A stretch of DNA of 64,000 nt from NCBI GenBank assembly GCA_020161795.1, contig JAIUOR010000010.1, positions 86,537 through 150,536 on the forward strand. Direction: 5' to 3'. The notes below the pieces were generated by a model that was not told the DNA's origin, searched no databases, and worked only from the letters and a program-made list of their open reading frames with translations. The position numbers and the translations under genes are program-made. The DNA is from Actinomycetota bacterium (GTDB lineage Bacteria > Actinomycetota > Actinomycetes > Propionibacteriales > Propionibacteriaceae). Positions 53,633 through 61,553 of the stretch are shown here, piece by piece. Each line of letters opens with the position of its first letter. Positions within the stretch are counted from its first letter, which is position 1.

Positions 53633-54528
53633 TCCAGCTGCTCCAGCAGCCAGCGCGCGCCGCGCACCGCGGCACCGGCCCGGCCGGCGCGTTCGGCCAG
53701 GCCGCGGTCGCTGGTGACCACCGTCACCGTGCGGCCGTCCCGAGCCAGGCGCTCGGCCTCGGCCGCAATGGCGTCGTCGCCGGAGGCCTCGGCGCGGACC
53801 ACGTCGAGCCCATCGATGGCTGTCGCCGACCGCGCCCGTCCCTCGACCACGACCACCCACTCCGGGAACCACCGGTGCTCGGCGAGTTCCAGCGCGGCCG
53901 CTGAGACTCCCTTGGCAGCGAGGACGCCGATGCGCTCCAGCAGCCGCTGGGCGGCGCCCGCACGGTCCTTCCACCAGCCGTCCGGAACCGACCCGACGAC
54001 GTTGGCCGCGTCCACGACGATCGCGGGCCGGATGTCGAGCGCCGTCCGGAGGTACTCCCACGATGCGGCGAACCCTGGGTGCAGCGGCCGGTCCTCGATG
54101 TCGTCGATCGGCACCCACGCGAGTTCGTGGCTCTCCGGATCGCTGATGGTCGGCTCGAACGGCTCCGTGACGTCGCCGACCAGGGTCGCGTACGACCAGT
54201 AGCCCAGATCGAGCAGGCTCACCAGCCGCGGACGGATCGCGGGCTGAGGCACCCCGGCCTCCTCGGTCGCCTCGCGCAACGCGCCATGGACGGCCGACTC
54301 GCCTTCGTGACGCGCGCCACCCGGCAGGCCCCAGGTGTCACCGAAATGGCTCCATGTCACCCGGTGCTGCAGCAACACCCCGCGCTGGGGGTCGAGCGCG
54401 AGCAGACCCGCCGCACCGAACCGGCCCCAGTAGCGGGTGCCGTCGGGCGCGACGACCCAGGCGTCACCGGGATCGCGCGGGCCATGCGGCCGGCGCGGTT
54501 CGCCCGGGGCCGGAGGGGAAATGGTCAC
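53629..54528 (-). CDS. Nudix hydrolase fused to a C-terminal PIN/NYN-like domain
   Basis: The 299-residue two-domain protein begins with a Nudix domain whose box is complete: GARHEGESAVHGALREATEEAG (residues about 71-93), the metal-binding helix that cleaves nucleoside diphosphate derivatives. From about residue 170 a second domain begins IVVDAANVVGSVPDGWWKDRAGAA, with later TVVTSDRGLAERA. The DAANV and SDRGL motifs are the acidic motifs of NYN/PIN nucleases. The fusion suggests a role in RNA or nucleotide turnover. Its stop shares the CTAG at 53629-53632 with the convergent acetyltransferase stop. GTG at 54528 is the chosen start. Confidence 0.82.
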   Translation of the reverse strand: MTISPPAPGEPRRPHGPRDPGDAWVVAPDGTRYWGRFGAAGLLALDPQRGVLLQHRVTWSHFGDTWGLPGGARHEGESAVHGALREATEEAGVPQPAIRPRLVSLLDLGYWSYATLVGDVTEPFEPTISDPESHELAWVPIDDIEDRPLHPGFAASWEYLRTALDIRPAIVVDAANVVGSVPDGWWKDRAGAAQRLLERIGVLAAKGVSAAALELAEHRWFPEWVVVVEGRARSATAIDGLDVVRAEASGDDAIAAEAERLARDGRTVTVVTSDRGLAERAGRAGAAVRGARWLLEQLD

Positions 54529-54618
54529 TCGCCCACCCTGCCACATCCCGCATCACCGACAAGTCGCCTGTCCGTGGGAACATGGTCCGAACAGCGACGT
54601 CGAAAGGAACAGTTCCCC

Positions 54619-55377
54619 GTGAGCACCCTCCAGCATCACATCGGTCTTCGTGAAGGCGATGTCGGCCGATATGTCTTCCTTCCCGGCGATCCGGGTCGCT
54701 GCGAGCCGATCGCGCGTCTCTTCGACGAGCCACGCAAGGTCGCGGTGAACCGGGAGTACGAGACCTGGACCGGATTCCTCGACGGCGAGAAGGTGTCGGT
54801 GACCTCCACCGGCATCGGCGGACCGTCCGCGGCGATAGCGGTCGAGGAGCTTGCCCAGATCGGGGCCGATACCTTCGTTCGGGTTGGCACTTCGGGATCG
54901 ATGCAGGCCGACATCCCCTCCGGCACCCTCGGTGTCATCCAGGCGGCGATCCGGGACGAGGGAACCTCCCTTCACTATCTGCCGGTGGAGTTCCCGGCGG
55001 TCGCCGATCTCGACATCACCCAAGCTCTCGTCCGGGGTGTCAGGGACGTCGGTCGCCCGTATCGGGTGGGTGTCTCGCAATCCAAGGATTCCTTCTACGG
55101 CCAGCACCGGCCGGAGCGCATGCCGGTCGCGGCGCGTTTGAGGGACCGGTGGGCGGCATGGACGGCGGGTGGCGCGATCTGCTCCGAAATGGAGGCTGCC
55201 CCGATCTACATCGTGGCGTCGACGCTCGGTGTCCGCGCCGGCGGCATCATGATGATCCTCGGCAACCCCGAGCACCGGCCGATGACGCCGGAGGAGAAGG
55301 AGGCGGGCTCGATCGACAACCTCCTCCCGGCCGCGATCGCCGGCATGCGCCGGATCATCGAGTTCGACCGGCAGTGA
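54619..55377 (+). CDS. udp: Uridine phosphorylase
   Basis: This 252-residue enzyme cleaves uridine with phosphate to uracil and ribose 1-phosphate in nucleoside salvage. Family features are YVFLPGDPGRCEPIARLFDEP (phosphate site with Gly-Asp-Pro), VNREYETWTGFLDGEKVSVTSTGIGGPSAAIAVEEL, FVRVGTSGSM, and the ribose-binding GGAICSEMEAAPIYI. The chain length is right for the family. The GTG at 54619 has GAAAGGA about 8 bases upstream. A later truncated hydrolase converges on its 3' end. Confidence 0.92.
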   Translation: MSTLQHHIGLREGDVGRYVFLPGDPGRCEPIARLFDEPRKVAVNREYETWTGFLDGEKVSVTSTGIGGPSAAIAVEELAQIGADTFVRVGTSGSMQADIPSGTLGVIQAAIRDEGTSLHYLPVEFPAVADLDITQALVRGVRDVGRPYRVGVSQSKDSFYGQHRPERMPVAARLRDRWAAWTAGGAICSEMEAAPIYIVASTLGVRAGGIMMILGNPEHRPMTPEEKEAGSIDNLLPAAIAGMRRIIEFDRQ

Positions 55378-55383
55378 CACCGG

Positions 55384-55953
55384 TCAGGTAAGCCTCGCGG
55401 CCACGATCCTCGCGGTGGCGGCAGGATCGACGCCGTGGTGCTTTGACTCCGGCACCCGCACGAGTTCGGCCGCCGGGATGGCGGAGGCCAGCAGTTCGCA
55501 GGAACGGACCAGAACGGGGAAGGTCTCGTCACCGAGCAGGATGGTGATGGGCGACGACACCGTCACCATGGCCTCCGAGGGCGATGGCACAGCCGCCGTC
55601 AGAGTGGCGTCGTAGACGGCCGACTGGGCGAGTGGCAGCAACTGCTCGAACATCGGCGACTGTCTCATCTGTTCCACCATGGGCGCCGGCAATCCGACCG
55701 CTTCGAGTTGGAACAGCGTCACCGCCTCATCCGGCTCCCCCGCGTCGACGTGGGCCTGAAGCCTCGCCGGCAGATCACTCGCGGGCTCGTCGTGTCCGAA
55801 CCGGAACGGTGGCTCGGAGAGGAAGAGATGCCGTGCCGGCGCGCCTTCGCCCACCGCGAACAGGGCCAGTACCGCGCCGGACGAGTGCCCGAGCACGGCG
55901 GACGGCCGGCCGGTGGCCGCGATCACGGCCAGCAGATCCTTGGGGTGTGACAC
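55384..55953 (-). pseudogene. Alpha/beta hydrolase truncated by the IS3 element
   Basis: The readable 189 codons contain the nucleophile motif AVLGHSSGAVLALF, an ITILLGDETFP strand with the acidic residue and ESKHHGVDP with the His. They cover only the C-terminal two thirds of a fold that usually needs about 250 residues. The strand 1 and oxyanion region are missing. The apparent first codons (MSHPKD) arise at the junction with the IS element at about 55948. No matching N-terminal segment is found on the far side of the element, so the 5' part has been deleted rather than merely displaced. Confidence 0.75.
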
Positions 55954-55995
55954 TTCTCGTGGACAGTCGTTACCAGGAAGGAACGACGAGACGAG

Positions 55996-56286
55996 ATGTC
56001 ATTGATACGCAGGAAGTACACCCCGGAGTTCAAGGCTGACGCGGTCCAGCTCGTGGTGGTCGCGCAGCGGCCGATCGCGCAGGTCGCGCGGGAGTTGGAG
56101 ATCAATGAGAGTTCGCTGGGCTACTGGGTCAAGATCTACCGGGAACAGCACCCTGACCCGGTGAAGGCCCCGCCGCCGGTGGAGGCGGCCCGGCTGGCCG
56201 CGTTGGAGGCCGAGGTGCGCCGGCTGTCGGAGGAGAACGCGTTCCTGAAAAAAGCCGCGGCCTTCTTCGCCAGGACGCAACCGTGA
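55996..56286 (+). CDS. IS3-family transposase OrfA
   Basis: The 96-residue protein has the helix-turn-helix of IS3 OrfA (KYTPEFKADAVQLVVVAQRPIAQVARELEINESSLGYWVKIYRE). A C-terminal leucine-zipper-like coiled coil follows (AARLAALEAEVRRLSEENAFLKKAAAFFA). It binds the element ends and, fused to OrfB by frameshifting, forms the transposase. Its stop overlaps the orfB GTG by four bases. The reading frame is intact. Confidence 0.92.
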   Translation: MSLIRRKYTPEFKADAVQLVVVAQRPIAQVARELEINESSLGYWVKIYREQHPDPVKAPPPVEAARLAALEAEVRRLSEENAFLKKAAAFFARTQP

Positions 56287-57171
56287 CCGACAAGTTCACG
56301 CTGATCCACGCGGAGAAGGCCACCCACTCGGTCGGGTTGATGACCCGCCTGCTGCACGTGTCACGCGCCGGTTACTACTCGTGGGTGAAGCGAGGCGACA
56401 CCCCGGGCCCGGCGGCGACCCGACGGGCGGAGGTGACCGCTGCGGTGATCGACAGCCACACCGCCTCCAATGGCGTCAACGGGCACCGCCGGGTGCGCGC
56501 CGATCTGACCGCCGACGGCGTGCCCGCCTCGGAGGGGATGGTGCGCTCGATCATGCGCCAGGCCGGGATCGCCGGCATCCAGCCCCGGACGAAGAAACGC
56601 ACCACGATCCCCGCCGACGACGCCGAACAGCGCCCTGACCTGGTCAAACGCGACTTCACCTCCGACACGCCAGGGACCAAGCTGGTCGGTGACATCACCT
56701 ACCTGCGCACCGGCGAGGGGTGGCTGTTCCTGGCCACCGTGATCGATCTCCACTCCCGGATGGTGGTCGGCTGGGTAATGGCCGAGCACATGCGCACCGA
56801 GCTGATCAGCGCCGCTCTGCGGATGGCCCACACCCACGGACACCTCGCCCCTGGAGCGATCTTCCACTCGGACCGCGGATCTCAATTTCGCAGCAGGAAG
56901 TTCGTCGGCGCACTCAACCGGCACCACATGGTCGGATCCATGGGCAGGGTCGGCGCCTGCGGCGACAACGCCGCCACAATCCTTCTTCTCCCTGCTCCAG
57001 AAGAACGTCCTCAACCGGCGCACCTGGGCCACCCGTGACGAGCTCCGGATCGCGATCGTGACCTGGATCGAACGCACCTACCACCGCCGCCGGCGCCAAG
57101 ACGGGCTGGGCCGATTGACCCCCATCGAATACGAGACCATCATGACCACGACAGCCACTCAGGCTGCGTGA
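56283..57171 (+). pseudogene. IS3-family transposase OrfB, frameshifted at the catalytic glutamate
   Basis: The rve integrase core shows the first two DDE residues in KLVGDITYL and FHSDRGSQF. After GACGDNAA the frame breaks at about 56975-56979. The expected Met-Glu-Ser-Phe-Phe reads ACAATCC, which is best explained by loss of two bases and removes the third catalytic residue. Downstream the shifted frame continues SFFSLLQKNVLNRRTW and LTPIEYETIM to the TGA at 57169-57171. The element is therefore expected to be inactive unless complemented. Confidence 0.88.
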
Positions 57172-57203
57172 CTAACCACTGTCACCTGATCGTGCAGCAG
57201 ACC

Positions 57204-57238
57204 CTATAGCACGCGAACCGGTGACCGCTATAGCACGC
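57204..57238. repeat. Direct repeats upstream of integrase
   Basis: CTATAGCACGC occurs at 57204-57214 and again at 57228-57238, 24 bases apart. They lie just upstream of the integrase gene, where arm-type binding sites of tyrosine recombinases or excisionase sites are often found. This role is a guess from position. Confidence 0.45.
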
Positions 57239-57314
57239 CGAGGACGCCCCCCGGGCGGCCCGCGCGGGGCAAAATATCGGCTGCGGGACCGCGAAGCCGA
57301 GACTGGAGACGTCC

Positions 57315-58646
57315 ATGACCACATTCTCCCCCACCGCCGAAGACCGGCCCGAACCACCGCCAGCCACACCGCCCGGCCAGAGCCCTTCGCGACCTCGCTC
57401 CGCTGGAGCGAGGAAGGACGACGTGGTGCCAGTCGACTCGGACGCCGCCGGTGGCAGGAAGCGGACCCGGCGTGGGTTCGGTTGGGTGCGCAAGCTGCCT
57501 TCTGGCCGCTACCAGGCCAGCTATCTCGATCCGCAAGGTACCCGGATCACCGCGAAGGTGGTCGAGGCCGGCAAAGTGATGCCATTGACGTTCCTGGACA
57601 AGAAGACCGCCGAGGCGTGGCTGAGCCTGCGCCAGTCCGAGCTGATCGAGAACCGGTGGAAACCGGCTGTGGCACGGGAGCCCGAGGAGGTCGGGTTCGC
57701 CGACTACGCCGAACGGTGGCTGGCCTCCCGCGAGCTGAGCCCCAAGACCCACTCCGAGTACCGCAGAATCCTCAACGGCGAACGGCTGGGTTACTTCAAC
57801 AGGTTCGCCCTCGCCGAGATCCACCCGGCGATGATCAAGGCCTGGTGGAACGCACAGGACCCCCGCTACACCACCGCCCGCCGCAAGGCCTACGACGTCC
57901 TGCACGCGATCCTGCAAACCGCATCGCAGCAGGACGAGGACACCGACGCTCCCCCACTGATCCCGAACAACCCGGCCCGGCTCTCAGCCAAGACCAAGAA
58001 CAGCACCCCAGCCAGCCGGCCCAAAGGAAGCATCCGACCTGCGACGTTGGCCGAGTTGGCCACGATCATGGACGAGATGCCGCCTCGTTACGCAGCGATG
58101 GTCCTGCTCGCAGCTTGGTGCGCTCCACGCTTCGGCGAACTCACCGAACTCCCTCGCCGAGACCTGATCATCAACCGCGACCCGGAGGGCAATCCGGTCG
58201 ATGGCACCCTCACCATCACTCGCGCCGTCGTGTGGCCCGATCCCGACACCCCGATCGTGAAGGCACCGAAGAGCTTGTCTCGCGATGTCGCGATCCCGCC
58301 GCACATACTCGGGCCACTCTTGGCCCACCTCGACGACTTCGCCGTTCCGGGGCCCGCCGGGCTGCTGTTTCCGGCCGTCGAGTCCGGCGGCCATATGAAG
58401 CACGGCGCCCTCTACAAGGTGTACCGCCGCGCCCGCAAAGCCGCCGGACGAGAAGACCTGCGCTGGCACGACCTACGCCACACCGGCGCCACCCTCGCCG
58501 CCCAAGCCGGAGCCACGCTCGCAGAACTCATGAACCGACTCGGCCACACCACCGTCACCGCGGCACTGATCTACCAACACGCAGCAGCCGGACGCGACGC
58601 TGAAATCGCGCGTCGCCTCTCCGCCATCGCCAACGCAGGACCCTGA
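57315..58646 (+). CDS. Phage-type tyrosine recombinase/integrase
   Basis: The 443-residue site-specific recombinase has an N-terminal basic AP2-like arm-binding region (RRGFGWVRKLPSGRYQASYLDPQG), a core-binding domain (YAERWLASRELSPKTHSEYRRIL) and a C-terminal catalytic domain. The catalytic Arg is in CAPRFGELTEL, the Lys region in VKAPKSLSRD, the HxxR in LRWHDLRHTGAT, then LGHTTVTAALIYQH with the nucleophile Tyr. It appears intact. No tRNA gene is adjacent, so the attachment site is not evident. It probably marks the left part of an integrated segment. Confidence 0.9.
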   Translation: MTTFSPTAEDRPEPPPATPPGQSPSRPRSAGARKDDVVPVDSDAAGGRKRTRRGFGWVRKLPSGRYQASYLDPQGTRITAKVVEAGKVMPLTFLDKKTAEAWLSLRQSELIENRWKPAVAREPEEVGFADYAERWLASRELSPKTHSEYRRILNGERLGYFNRFALAEIHPAMIKAWWNAQDPRYTTARRKAYDVLHAILQTASQQDEDTDAPPLIPNNPARLSAKTKNSTPASRPKGSIRPATLAELATIMDEMPPRYAAMVLLAAWCAPRFGELTELPRRDLIINRDPEGNPVDGTLTITRAVVWPDPDTPIVKAPKSLSRDVAIPPHILGPLLAHLDDFAVPGPAGLLFPAVESGGHMKHGALYKVYRRARKAAGREDLRWHDLRHTGATLAAQAGATLAELMNRLGHTTVTAALIYQHAAAGRDAEIARRLSAIANAGP

Positions 58647-58671
58647 TTCTTCGTCGCCCTGGGGTATGGGG

Positions 58672-59016
58672 TCACGCCACTCGACCCGCCGCCCCGCTGT
58701 CGCGAAGCACCGGGCCGCCCGCACTCTGCCAGGCCTCCATGCCGCCGCTGACGATGAATGCTTCGACGCCGCGCGCCCGAAGAAGGCAGGTGGCCGTTCG
58801 AGCACGGTTGCCGGTGCGGCACAGGACCATTACAGGCCCCGAATGCCATCGAGGGGTCGCCGATGTCGGCAACAAGGGCAACGGCACGTGCGTCGCACGT
58901 GGCGCGTGACCCGACTCCCACTCGTAGCGGTCCCGCACGTCGAGGATCGCGGCACCTCGGCTGGCCAACCTCATGGCTTCGCGGGCGGGAAGTTCTGGGC
59001 AGGATTGACGGTTCAT
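58672..59016 (-). CDS. Rhodanese-like sulfurtransferase
   Basis: This 114-residue single-domain rhodanese carries sulfane sulfur on a cysteine. The active-site loop is VLCRTGNRAR, with the catalytic Cys at about 66. AAILDVRDRYEWESGHAPRATHVP is the usual N-terminal signature and GGMEAWQSAGGP the C-terminal one. The ATG at 59016 follows AGGAGG closely (3 bases). The gene is divergent from 59084 across a symmetric CsoR-type palindrome, which suggests control by a copper- or persulfide-responding repressor. Confidence 0.9.
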   Translation of the reverse strand: MNRQSCPELPAREAMRLASRGAAILDVRDRYEWESGHAPRATHVPLPLLPTSATPRWHSGPVMVLCRTGNRARTATCLLRARGVEAFIVSGGMEAWQSAGGPVLRDSGAAGRVA

Positions 59017-59051
59017 GAGCCTCCTAGTCGGGACCACGCGGATCAGGGATT

Positions 59052-59081
59052 CCCCACTATACCCCCCGGGGTATAGTGGGG
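59052..59081. promoter_or_regulatory. Perfect CsoR/CstR-type operator with two divergent -10 elements
   Basis: CCCCACTATACCCC (59052-59065) and GGGGTATAGTGGGG (59068-59081) are exact inverted repeats around a 2-base centre. The core TATACCCCCCGGGGTATA is like sites of CsoR-family repressors. Each arm contains TATAGT reading outward (plus strand 59072-59077; minus strand complement of 59056-59061), so one bound repressor would cover both -10 elements. The plus-strand start codon at 59084 lies at the expected +1, implying a leaderless transcript. Confidence 0.75.
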
Positions 59082-59083
59082 AC

Positions 59084-59470
59084 GTGAGCACCGACTCATC
59101 ACGGCGACACATCCAGACGCAGCCCTCCCCCAGCGCAGAGGCCGTGGCTTCCATCCTTGAGAATCTGATCGCCGAAGCCGGGCTGCAGATGCAGGCCCGC
59201 AGCGGAGGGGCCTCGGTGTGCGGCTACGCGAGGACTGGCACCGCCGTACCGCCGTTGAAGTACAGCGAGGGCCGCTGGGCGGCCCTGCGTGAGGTCCAGC
59301 GCCGCGCCGCGACCGGGGACTTGGCGGCAGCGGTGGAGCACACGCGAGCGGCCTGGGCTCAGGACCTGGCGCGCCGGCGCGAATCCAGCGGATCGGACTG
59401 GATCGCGTACCGCAGCGGCGGCGTCGAGGCACTCCAGGACATCAACGCACGGCTCCCCTTGAGCGACTGA
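59084..59470 (+). CDS. Hypothetical protein under the CsoR-type operator
   Basis: I do not recognise this 128-residue protein. With GTG at 59084 it reads STDSSRRHIQTQPSPSAEAVASILENLIAEAG, followed by a glycine-rich turn with one cysteine (ASVCGYARTG) and a long helical, Ala/Arg-rich C-terminus (WAALREVQRRAATGDLAAAVEHTRAAW). There is no signal peptide. It is too different from CsoR itself (which needs Cys-His-Cys) to be the repressor. Its start lies 7 bases after a TATAGT -10, suggesting leaderless translation and co-regulation with the rhodanese. Confidence 0.5.
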   Translation: MSTDSSRRHIQTQPSPSAEAVASILENLIAEAGLQMQARSGGASVCGYARTGTAVPPLKYSEGRWAALREVQRRAATGDLAAAVEHTRAAWAQDLARRRESSGSDWIAYRSGGVEALQDINARLPLSD

Positions 59471-59685
59471 CATCCCGGGTCAGGCATGCCTGAAGACCGG
59501 TCAGATCGCGATCGTGGCGAAGGGCGGCCGACCCCGGGCTCTGCTTGACGCGTTGACTTAGCCATTGCTCCCCACGAAGTGAGGAGGCCTCGCGCCTTCA
59601 CGAAGCCTTCACACGCGGCTCACGGACGCTGCATCCGCCGGCGGTTGACTTGTGGCATCAAGTCATCGAGCCACGAGGAGTGGAA
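59471..59685. other. Intergenic segment before the exported protein
   Basis: No complete gene is seen. A short open stretch at about 59490-59560 reads KTGQIAIVAKGGRPRALLDALT before a TAG. This resembles the end of some antitoxin or DNA-associated proteins and may be a gene remnant. TTCAC direct repeats follow at 59596. Confidence 0.25.
59596..59612. promoter_or_regulatory. CTTCAC direct repeats, possible response-regulator site
   Basis: CTTCAC at 59596-59601 recurs at 59607-59612, exactly 11 bases apart. This is the geometry of OmpR/PhoB-type response-regulator boxes. It lies about 75 bases upstream of the exported-protein gene and about 4 kb from an OmpR-type regulator encoded at the window end. 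Confidence 0.45.
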
Positions 59686-60249
59686 ATGAACAACAAGAAG
59701 ATCGCTTTGGGGGTCGGCGGGACGCTGGTCGTGCTGGCCACCACGTTCGGTGCCGCAGCGCTGGCCAGCGCGCAGCCGCCGACACCGACGCCGACCCCCA
59801 TCGCATCGCAGGTCGGGTGGGGTGGCGGACGCGGCGGTATGGCGGGTATGCGCAACGGCATGGGTTACGGCGCCACTGCGAACGCGGCCGACCTGGCCGC
59901 GAAGCTCGGCGTGAGCCAGGACGCGGTCAGCGCCGCGCTGGCGAAGTACCACACGGCGAACCCGACGCAGGTGCGCGGGGCAGGGCTGACCGCGGAGCAG
60001 CAGGCCGCTGAGCACGAGAAGCTCGCCACGTTCCTGGCCGGTGAGCTGAAGGTGGACCGGTCGACCGTGCTCCAGGCCCTGACCACCCGGCAAGAGACCC
60101 GTCAGGCCGACCGGACCGCGCAGCTGAAGACCAGCCTCGACGCCGCGGTGAAGGACGGACGGATCACCCGGGCGCAGGCCGACGCCATCCTCGCCGCCCA
60201 CGCCTCCGGCGCAATGCGCGGCGGCATGGGCATGGGCGCCGGCCGCTGA
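59686..60249 (+). CDS. Exported small protein of unknown function
   Basis: This 187-residue secreted protein has an N-terminal signal peptide (MNNKKIALGVGGTLVVLATTFG), with likely cleavage after ALASA. A Thr-Pro repeat linker and a Gly/Met-rich patch (WGGGRGGMAGMRNGMGYG) follow. The rest is helical with LAAKLGVSQDAVSAALAKYH and a C-terminal LDAAVKDGRITRAQADAILAAHASG, then another Met/Gly tail (MRGGMGMGAG). Methionine-glycine patches can bind copper, but that is speculation. GAGGAG precedes the ATG. A strong hairpin follows its stop. Confidence 0.7.
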   Translation: MNNKKIALGVGGTLVVLATTFGAAALASAQPPTPTPTPIASQVGWGGGRGGMAGMRNGMGYGATANAADLAAKLGVSQDAVSAALAKYHTANPTQVRGAGLTAEQQAAEHEKLATFLAGELKVDRSTVLQALTTRQETRQADRTAQLKTSLDAAVKDGRITRAQADAILAAHASGAMRGGMGMGAGR

Positions 60250-60259
60250 CCCACACCAT

Positions 60260-60298
60260 TGGCCTGCCGGCCCGCACGATTCGGCGGCCGGCAGGCCA
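60260..60298 (+). terminator. Terminator hairpin after the exported-protein gene
   Basis: TGGCCTGCCGGCC (60260-60272) pairs perfectly with GGCCGGCAGGCCA (60286-60298) across a 13-base loop, 10 bases after the stop codon. The sequence from here to 60530 holds no gene I can support. Confidence 0.7.
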
Positions 60299-60530
60299 TT
60301 GGGGTGGTTGTGGATAACTGCCACCGTCCTTGGTCGCAGGTCCGAATGCTGGGCCAGGTGTGCCGTGAGCGGGTTCGTCCCCGTCAGGGTCAACGGCAAC
60401 AGCCGTCGGTGCAGTCATCAACCCTGTCGGCCGAAAGGGCAGGTCTGCAGCACGGGGTCGTCCCCCCATAATGCAGTGGCTCAGATGCTGCGTCCGGGAC
60501 AGCGAAACGACCGTGGTGCACGCTGCTCCG

Positions 60531-61451
60531 CTAGGAGCTTCGTGGAGTCTCGGGTTCGCCATGGGCAGGCTTTGCCGCCGATGATGTCCGGGATGCCTCC
60601 GGTCTGCCCGGCGCGTCCACCGCACGCGGCGTGCGCCGGGAAGCCCATATCCACAGCGCCGTTCCGCCGAGGATCATCGGGATGCACAGCCATTGGCCCA
60701 TGCTCATTCCCAGCGGTAGAAGTCCGAGGAAGCTGTCGGGCTCGCGCGTGAACTCGACGGCGAACCGGAAGACCCCGTAGCCGAGCAGGAAGGCCGCGCT
60801 CGTCGTCCCCCGGGCGGGTCCGCGCCGGGCATAGAGCCACAGGAGCGTGAACAAAAGGACGCCCTCGAGGGCGAACTCGTAGAGCTGCGAGGGATGGCGG
60901 GGGAGGTTGTCCACCGCGGGGAAGATCATCGCCCAGGGCAAGGCAGGGTCGGCGGGGCGCCCCCACAGCTCACCGTTGATGAAGTTCCCGATCCGGCCGA
61001 ACGCGAGGCCGACCGGCACGACCGGCACCAACAGGTCGCTGACTTCCAGGAACGGCCGGCGGTGCCGCCGAGCGAACAGCCACAACCCTACGGCCACCCC
61101 GAGCGCACCACCGTGGAAACTCATGCCGCCGTCCCAGACCTGAAGGATCTGCAGGGGCTGGGAGAAGTAGTAGCCGGGTTGATAGAAGAGGCAGTACCCG
61201 AGTCGGCCGCCGGCCAGGACGCCGACGATGATGTACAGCATCAGGTCGGCGACGTCGCTCGTCGCCCAGCCAGTCTCACCTGCGATCCCTGCGTAGGGCC
61301 GATGCTTCAGTCTGGCGACCAGGAGCCGGTAGCCGACGATGAAGGCGAGCGCGTACATGATCCCGTACCAGTGAACGGCGAGCGGTCCGAGGTGGAAAGC
61401 CACCGGATCCAACCCCGGAAACGTCAGCACAAGCGTGAGCACGCCGCCCAT
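60531..61451 (-). CDS. lgt: Prolipoprotein diacylglyceryl transferase
   Basis: This 306-residue membrane enzyme transfers diacylglycerol to the lipobox cysteine of prolipoproteins. It has about seven hydrophobic segments, the conserved [11 protein letters not shown] (functional His), the Lgt signature [14 protein letters not shown], and [10 protein letters not shown] near the end. A hydrophilic tail follows the last membrane segment (about residue 265 on). Chromosomal copies usually sit near trp or amino-acid genes; here it is in an accessory segment with stress genes, so it may be an additional copy. The start at 61451 lacks a good ribosome site. Confidence 0.9.
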   Translation of the reverse strand: MGGVLTLVLTFPGLDPVAFHLGPLAVHWYGIMYALAFIVGYRLLVARLKHRPYAGIAGETGWATSDVADLMLYIIVGVLAGGRLGYCLFYQPGYYFSQPLQILQVWDGGMSFHGGALGVAVGLWLFARRHRRPFLEVSDLLVPVVPVGLAFGRIGNFINGELWGRPADPALPWAMIFPAVDNLPRHPSQLYEFALEGVLLFTLLWLYARRGPARGTTSAAFLLGYGVFRFAVEFTREPDSFLGLLPLGMSMGQWLCIPMILGGTALWIWASRRTPRAVDAPGRPEASRTSSAAKPAHGEPETPRSS

Positions 61452-61553
61452 TATGCGCCCGGGCAGAGCTCTTCTCCCCACGAGCACAACCGAGGATGGC
61501 TAGGCAAAACCTCGAATCGCGGGCGCAGGTGGCCCCGCCCACGCCAAGCTGGG

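Larger units (their letters stand above)
55948..57184 (+). mobile_element. IS3-family insertion sequence (defective)
   Basis: The element of about 1237 bases carries orfA and orfB in the -1 relation typical of IS3. Its ends are probably TGACA at 55948-55952 and TGTCA at 57180-57184, a short inverted terminal match. Beyond five bases the ends diverge, so the boundaries are approximate. No 3-base target duplication is visible (GTG on the left, CCT on the right), consistent with a later deletion on one flank. An A6G run at 56248-56254 could serve for frameshifting, though its phase is not the canonical one. Confidence 0.75.

Noticed and set aside
56248..56254. A6G slippery heptamer for programmed -1 frameshifting in the IS3 element
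   Set aside because: The run is there, but the zero-frame codons are AAA AAA G, not the canonical A AAA AAG phasing. I mention it only as a possibility in the element entry.
57172..58700. A tRNA gene or attachment site beside the integrase
   Set aside because: No cloverleaf, TpsiC-like GGTTCRANYCC with proper spacing, or CCA end was found around the integrase on either strand.
60300..60530. Possible gene in the gap between the exported protein and lgt
   Set aside because: Several short frames exist on both strands, but none has a ribosome site, coherent codon bias or motif. It may contain decayed sequence.
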